Notes under the pieces: generated by a model
What the model was told of the DNA's origin: nothing
The model's database searches: none
Seen by the model: only the letters and a program-made list of their open reading frames with translations
Made by a program: the position numbers and the translations under genes
Part shown: positions 6,842 to 10,555 of the stretch, piece after piece
Numbering within the stretch: the first letter of the stretch is position 1
How the letters are laid out: each line of letters opens with the position of its first letter
From: Ahrensia sp.
GTDB lineage: Bacteria; Pseudomonadota; Alphaproteobacteria; Rhizobiales; Rhizobiaceae
Direction: 5' to 3'
Length of the DNA stretch: 10,555 bases
Assembly (NCBI GenBank): GCA_024639025.1
Contig: JAHEJF010000030.1
Coordinates: 1 to 10,555, forward strand

Positions 6842-8188
6842 TTGAAGCGCCCGATTCTGACAATTGCAACGATGATTTCTGGCATTATCCTGCTACCGGA
6901 CCTGCTGGCGGCACAGACGCGTCCTGATCTGCCAGCACCCATTAATTTGAATGACTTTCAGACATTTGACGAAAAACGCGCGGCGCTGGGCCAACTGCTT
7001 TACTATGACAAGATATTGTCCGGAAACCGGAACATTTCCTGTGGCACTTGCCACAGTCATGATCACGCAACTGCTGATGGTCTCTCACTGGGCATCGGCG
7101 AAGGTGGCGTAGGTCTGGGACCAGATCGGAAGCTTGGCGCCGATCCCGCCCAAACACCGAAAAAACGCGTGCCGCGTAATGCCAATGCATTGTTCAATCT
7201 GGGTCACAAGGATTTCAGGGTTCTGTTTCATGACGGACGTCTGTCCATCGACAATATTTACGGCAATGGATTTAACACACCGGCAGAAGAATGGTTTCCA
7301 AGCGGCCTAACGAGCATTGCCGCAGCGCAAGCCATGTTTCCGGTCACCTCTGAAACAGAAATGGCTGGCAGCGCGGAGGAAAACGAAATCGCCGCATCAC
7401 GCCGCGAGCGCATTGATCAAACTTGGCCGGTCATTGCCAAACGGATCTGGGCCAACGGCACCTATGTAGAGATGTTCAAGCAGACATATGAGGATGTCGA
7501 TCAGGCTGGTGACATCACCATGGTGCATATTGCCAATGCCATCGGGGACTTCGTTATCTCGGAGTTCCGCAGCACGAACAGTCCCTTCGATCGATATCTG
7601 GCGGGTGATGAGACCGCTTTGACTGCGCAACAGAAAGCTGGACTGGATGTCTTCTTTGGCAAGGCAAATTGCGCGTCCTGCCACACCGGACCGTTGCTTA
7701 CGGATCAGAAATTTTATGCCTTGGCTCTGCCGCCGCTTGGTCCGGGCAGGATTCGCAGCTTTGACCCGATGCCGCGTGATGTGGGACGGATGGGCGAAAC
7801 CGACTTGATCAAGGACGCCTACCGGTTTCGAACGCCAAGCTTGCGCAATGTGGCAAGAACCGGACCCTATGGCCACAACGGCAGCTACGCCACACTGGAG
7901 GGGATTATCCGCCATCATGCCGACCCGTTGGGATCGCTTGAGAAATGGGACAGGTCACAAGTGATCATGCCAGTATCGGCCCGCTTTGCGCCGACCGACT
8001 TTGTCATTTGGGACGACCACCGCGAAATGACACGCTTGAAATCGCGTCTCGATATCAAACCGATGGTGCTCAGTGACGACGAGATCGCTTCCCTCGTGTC
8101 GTTTATGCATGCACTGACCGATGAAACATCCATTCGGGGGCGATTGGGCAAGCCCAAACATGTGCCCAGTGGGCTTCCAGTCGATTAG
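6842..8188 (+). CDS. Di-heme cytochrome c peroxidase / MauG family protein
   Basis: Periplasmic protein of the bacterial di-heme cytochrome c peroxidase family, which reduces H2O2 with electrons from c-type cytochromes; MauG relatives instead oxidise protein side chains. It has 448 residues, longer than classic CcpA (about 320-350), with an insert around 140-200 containing EEWFPSG and FPVTSETEMAG, as in MauG-like members. A signal peptide covers about 1-24 (cut near LLAA). The two c-heme sites are CGTCH (67-71) and CASCH (277-281). Further family marks are LGQLLYYDKILSGN (49-62) and FRTPSLRNVARTGPYGHNG (329-347). The start is TTG 6842, 9 nt after a strong GGAGG (6828-6832, within AAGGGAGGTGA). 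No dedicated electron donor or substrate gene is adjacent. Peroxidase versus MauG-like oxidase cannot be settled here, since it depends on the distal ligand of the second heme. Confidence 0.93.
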   Translation: MKRPILTIATMISGIILLPDLLAAQTRPDLPAPINLNDFQTFDEKRAALGQLLYYDKILSGNRNISCGTCHSHDHATADGLSLGIGEGGVGLGPDRKLGADPAQTPKKRVPRNANALFNLGHKDFRVLFHDGRLSIDNIYGNGFNTPAEEWFPSGLTSIAAAQAMFPVTSETEMAGSAEENEIAASRRERIDQTWPVIAKRIWANGTYVEMFKQTYEDVDQAGDITMVHIANAIGDFVISEFRSTNSPFDRYLAGDETALTAQQKAGLDVFFGKANCASCHTGPLLTDQKFYALALPPLGPGRIRSFDPMPRDVGRMGETDLIKDAYRFRTPSLRNVARTGPYGHNGSYATLEGIIRHHADPLGSLEKWDRSQVIMPVSARFAPTDFVIWDDHREMTRLKSRLDIKPMVLSDDEIASLVSFMHALTDETSIRGRLGKPKHVPSGLPVD

Positions 8189-8227
8189 GATCACAGCAAA
8201 TTCATTCACTATTCAACTACATTTTTC

Positions 8228-8244
8228 TTGCGTGATTTTGCGTG
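8228..8244 (+). promoter_or_regulatory. Tandem TTGCGTG repeats upstream of the oxidoreductase
   Basis: TTGCGTG occurs at 8228-8234 and 8238-8244, exactly 10 bp apart, which is one helical turn on the same face. The core TGCGTG recurs at 8283-8288. They lie 60-75 bp ahead of the ATG at 8303, a normal place for an activator or repressor. Too short to assign to a regulator family. Confidence 0.3.
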
Positions 8245-8302
8245 CCGATATAGGCGTAAATCAACAGGGTTTGAGCGCAATCTGCGTGCTTTGGGGAGAA
8301 CG

Positions 8303-9400
8303 ATGAGTTTGAATTATGCGATAATTGGCGCCGGTATGATGGGCCAGGAGCACATTCGGAATGTTGGCCTTCTGCCAGGCGCTTCGGTAAGCGCGATCGT
8401 CGAACCAAATGATGAAATGGCGGCCAATGCCACGCAATTGGCCGTCGAGCTGGGCATGCCTGCACCGAAAAGAGTTCAGACTGTTTCCGACCTGGTTTCA
8501 GCCAACAACGTGGATGCCATCGTCGTTGTCAGCCCCAATGATACACATTTCGGCATGATGCAGGAATTGCTTCACACCAATTTTCCAATCCTGCTCGAAA
8601 AGCCAACATCAACCGATGTTGACCAGGCTTGGAAACTTAGCAATCAGGCCAGCGACCGATCGGCGCCCGTATGGGTGGCCATGGAATATCGATATATGCC
8701 TCCCGTTACCCGACTGATTGAAGAAGTCCGCCGCGGTACGGTAGGAGACACCAAGATGCTCTCAATTGTGGAGCACCGTTTTCCGTTTCTGCCGAAAATT
8801 GACAAGTGGAACCGTTTTTCAGCGCGAACGGGTGGCACGATGGTCGAAAAATGTTGCCATTTCTTCGATCTCATGCGGTTGATCACCGGTTCGGAGCCGA
8901 CCCGGATTTTCGGGTCGGGCGGCCAGGACGTCAACCACCTGGACGAAACCCATGATGGGGACCGCGCTGACATCTTGGACAATGCACTGGTGATCGTGGA
9001 TTTTGAGAACGGCGTTCGGGCTTCGCTCGATTTGTGCATGTTCGCAGAGGGTTCATACTGGCAGGAGCAGGTGTCGGTTGTTGGTGATGCTGGCAAAGTT
9101 GAAGCTTTTGTTCCGGGGCCCTCGCGTTTCTGGCCTGGTGGCGGCGAGCGCGCATCGGAAGTTGTGATCTCACCAAGAGCCGACAAGGCACCGACACGCG
9201 AAGAGGTCCACGTCGATGGAAATTTGCTGGCGGCGGGCGATCATCACGGCGGTACATATTTCCAGCACCTGAAGTTTCAGCAATTGGTGACCACTGGCAA
9301 GGGTACACCGGAAGTGACGCTTGCAGACGGCGCCAAGGCTGTTGAAATGGGTGCGGCGGCCGAGCGTTCTATTCGCACGGGCGAGCTTGTGAAATTCTAG
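8303..9400 (+). CDS. Gfo/Idh/MocA family NAD(P)-dependent oxidoreductase
   Basis: A cytosolic dehydrogenase of 365 residues, of the type that oxidises or reduces sugars, inositols or their derivatives. The Rossmann loop is GAGMMG (9-14), followed by EHIRNVGLLPG. VVVSPNDTHF (74-83) and LLEKPTS (97-103), with the family lysine K100 in EKP, form the cofactor/active-site region. The C-terminal (alpha+beta) domain carries MEYRYMPP and GGTMVEKCCHFFDLMRLITG (177-196), where H186 and D189 match the usual substrate-side residues. The ATG at 8303 was chosen because GGGGAG (8293-8298) precedes it and GAGMMG then sits at the normal distance; the frame is open to 8228 without such a site. A sugar kinase follows 50 bp downstream, so the pair probably forms an operon for a sugar or polyol. 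The substrate is not predictable. Confidence 0.92.
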   Translation: MSLNYAIIGAGMMGQEHIRNVGLLPGASVSAIVEPNDEMAANATQLAVELGMPAPKRVQTVSDLVSANNVDAIVVVSPNDTHFGMMQELLHTNFPILLEKPTSTDVDQAWKLSNQASDRSAPVWVAMEYRYMPPVTRLIEEVRRGTVGDTKMLSIVEHRFPFLPKIDKWNRFSARTGGTMVEKCCHFFDLMRLITGSEPTRIFGSGGQDVNHLDETHDGDRADILDNALVIVDFENGVRASLDLCMFAEGSYWQEQVSVVGDAGKVEAFVPGPSRFWPGGGERASEVVISPRADKAPTREEVHVDGNLLAAGDHHGGTYFQHLKFQQLVTTGKGTPEVTLADGAKAVEMGAAAERSIRTGELVKF

Positions 9401-9450
9401 CCTGCAAGCTACAAGGCTAAATCGATTAAATTTCAGCTTGGAAAACGCTC

Positions 9451-10398
9451 ATGTTTATCACCTGTGGCGAAGCGCTTTTTGACATATTCACCGGGCCATC
9501 CGAAGCAGGCGATCCACATGGGCTGAGCATGCGCGGTGTGATTGGTGGTTCACCGCTCAACGTGGCGTTGGGTTTGTCGCGTATGGGAAACCGGGCGAGC
9601 CTGTTTACCCGCATTTCAAACGATCTGTTTGGTCGCAATATTCGCGCATTCATGAAGGATGTTGATGTCTCTGACGAATATTGCGTCAGAACAGACCAGC
9701 AAACGACGCTGTCGATGATTCTCACTGGTCCAGATGGCCACCCGGACTATTCGCTCTACACAAAAGGCACCGCCGATTGTTCGATGGAGATGGACGATAT
9801 ACCGGCTGAACTCGATCCCCGTGATCAGGTCATCCATTTGGGTTCTTTTGCTACAGCGCTTCCTGAAAGCGGCGCAGTATTGCGTGAATTTGCCAAGCGC
9901 GAAGCCGGCAGGCGCTTCATCGCTTTTGATCCTAATGTGCGTGAGATCGTAGTGCCGGCCAGACAGCCATGGTTTACGATGATGGATGAAATGCTGCCGA
10001 TTGCCAGCTTTGTAAAAGCAAGCGATGAAGACCTAGAATTTCTCTATCCCGGCCAACCACTGGATGCATTTCTCGACAAGGCGCTGGCCGCCGGTGCCGA
10101 TATCGTCTGTGTAACCCGCGGTCCGGATGGCGCCTTGGCACGGACGGCTGACGGGTCGAGCGTTGATTTGCCCGGTCGGAAGGTCGATGTGCAAGACACG
10201 GTTGGCGCCGGGGACACATTTCAGGCTGCATGTTTGCATTTTCTCGCCGATAAGGGATTGGCAAAGCGTGGCATGGCTCGCCAGGTTGATCTAGAAAAAA
10301 TGGTTCGATTTGCCATCGATGCAGCTGCCTTGACCTGTACGCGCCGCGGCGCAGATTTACCGACTTTGGAAGAAATCGATGCATTTCGTGCAAGTTGA
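9451..10398 (+). CDS. PfkB-family carbohydrate kinase (fructokinase-like)
   Basis: A cytosolic ATP-dependent sugar kinase of the ribokinase/PfkB fold, 315 residues, the normal length. The N-terminus CGEALFDIF (5-13) carries the substrate-binding aspartate. GGSPLNVALGLSRMG (32-46) is PfkB signature 1. FDPNVR (159-164) and VTRGPDGAL (221-229) are typical nucleotide-side motifs. DTVGAGDTF (249-257) is signature 2, with D255 as catalytic base. Such Hyphomicrobiales proteins are usually annotated as fructokinase or 2-keto-3-deoxygluconate-like kinases; the exact sugar is unknown. A weak GGA stands 8 nt before the ATG. In the 50-bp gap after the dehydrogenase, CAAGCT (9405-9410) and AGCTTG (9435-9440) are complementary and could fold over this ribosome-binding site, a hint of translational coupling that I hold loosely. 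Confidence 0.93.
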   Translation: MFITCGEALFDIFTGPSEAGDPHGLSMRGVIGGSPLNVALGLSRMGNRASLFTRISNDLFGRNIRAFMKDVDVSDEYCVRTDQQTTLSMILTGPDGHPDYSLYTKGTADCSMEMDDIPAELDPRDQVIHLGSFATALPESGAVLREFAKREAGRRFIAFDPNVREIVVPARQPWFTMMDEMLPIASFVKASDEDLEFLYPGQPLDAFLDKALAAGADIVCVTRGPDGALARTADGSSVDLPGRKVDVQDTVGAGDTFQAACLHFLADKGLAKRGMARQVDLEKMVRFAIDAAALTCTRRGADLPTLEEIDAFRAS

Positions 10399-10460
10399 TT
10401 GCAAGGGCCAATTAGGTTGCGTATCAACGAACGGCAATCGACGGTGATCAGGAAACAAAG

Positions 10461-10555
10461 ATGCAGCTTTATCATCATCCCATGTCTGCCAACAGCCGCT
10501 TTGTTCGTCTGCTGATCGGTGAGTATGGCATTGATGCCGAGTTGATTCAGGAAAA
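10461..10555 (+). CDS. Glutathione S-transferase family protein, N-terminal fragment at window edge
   Basis: Only 31 codons are visible. The start MQLYHHPMSANSRFVRLLI followed by GEYGIDAELI is the first strand and helix of a GST thioredoxin-fold N-domain; the S-A-N-S-R segment lies where the catalytic Ser/Cys and glutathione-contact residues sit. The ATG at 10461 is preceded by AGGAAA with about 7 nt spacing. It lies 62 bp after the kinase stop on the same strand, so it may be the third gene of the dehydrogenase-kinase transcript or have its own promoter. The remainder is outside the window. Confidence 0.78.
   Translation, partial: MQLYHHPMSANSRFVRLLIGEYGIDAELIQE

Noticed and set aside
8228..8302. 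Upstream in-frame start for the MocA-family oxidoreductase
   Set aside because: The extra 25 residues have no ribosome-binding site and do not resemble the family, while ATG 8303 has GGGGAG and puts GAGMMG at residue 9.

Overview
The window looks like a chromosomal segment of an alphaproteobacterium, probably a (marine) member of the Hyphomicrobiales or Rhodobacterales. That placement is inferred from the gene families (TRAP solute-binding protein, malate synthase G, a GAGMMG-type Gfo/Idh/MocA oxidoreductase, a PfkB sugar kinase, a MauG-like di-heme peroxidase), moderate GC and frequent TTG starts. I cannot name a genus. No tRNA, rRNA, CRISPR array, insertion sequence or phage gene is visible, and most of the window is ordinary metabolic DNA.

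Left part (1-5369, + strand): the 3' portion of a hydantoinase/oxoprolinase (HyuA-like) gene, then malate synthase G (glcB, TTG start, own promoter candidate), a weak terminator-like hairpin, and a TRAP-transporter periplasmic binding protein (dctP) closed by a strong intrinsic terminator. No dctQ/dctM membrane genes accompany dctP here. HyuA, GlcB and DctP could feed one carbon-assimilation theme (uptake of an organic acid, glyoxylate entry into the C4 pool), but only adjacency supports that.

Middle part (5370-6249): a scar. On the minus strand lies the 3' remnant of a small membrane-protein gene with an internal TAG. On the plus strand lies the 3' three-quarters of a TetR/AcrR regulator. 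The two meet head to head near 5605-5630, which is what remains if a deletion removes the divergent promoter region and the 5' ends of both genes. A short intergenic stretch with hairpins follows.

Right part (6250-10555): a secreted Sel1-repeat protein (minus) diverges from a di-heme cytochrome c peroxidase (plus), with a perfect 16-bp palindrome in the shared region. Then come a Gfo/Idh/MocA dehydrogenase and a PfkB-family sugar kinase, 50 bp apart and probably co-transcribed for sugar or polyol catabolism, and the first 31 codons of a glutathione S-transferase family protein that runs off the window.

I did not find a convincing new multi-gene system. The most useful things to follow up are the head-to-head gene scar, the unpartnered TRAP binding protein, and several promoter-proximal repeats that may be operators.
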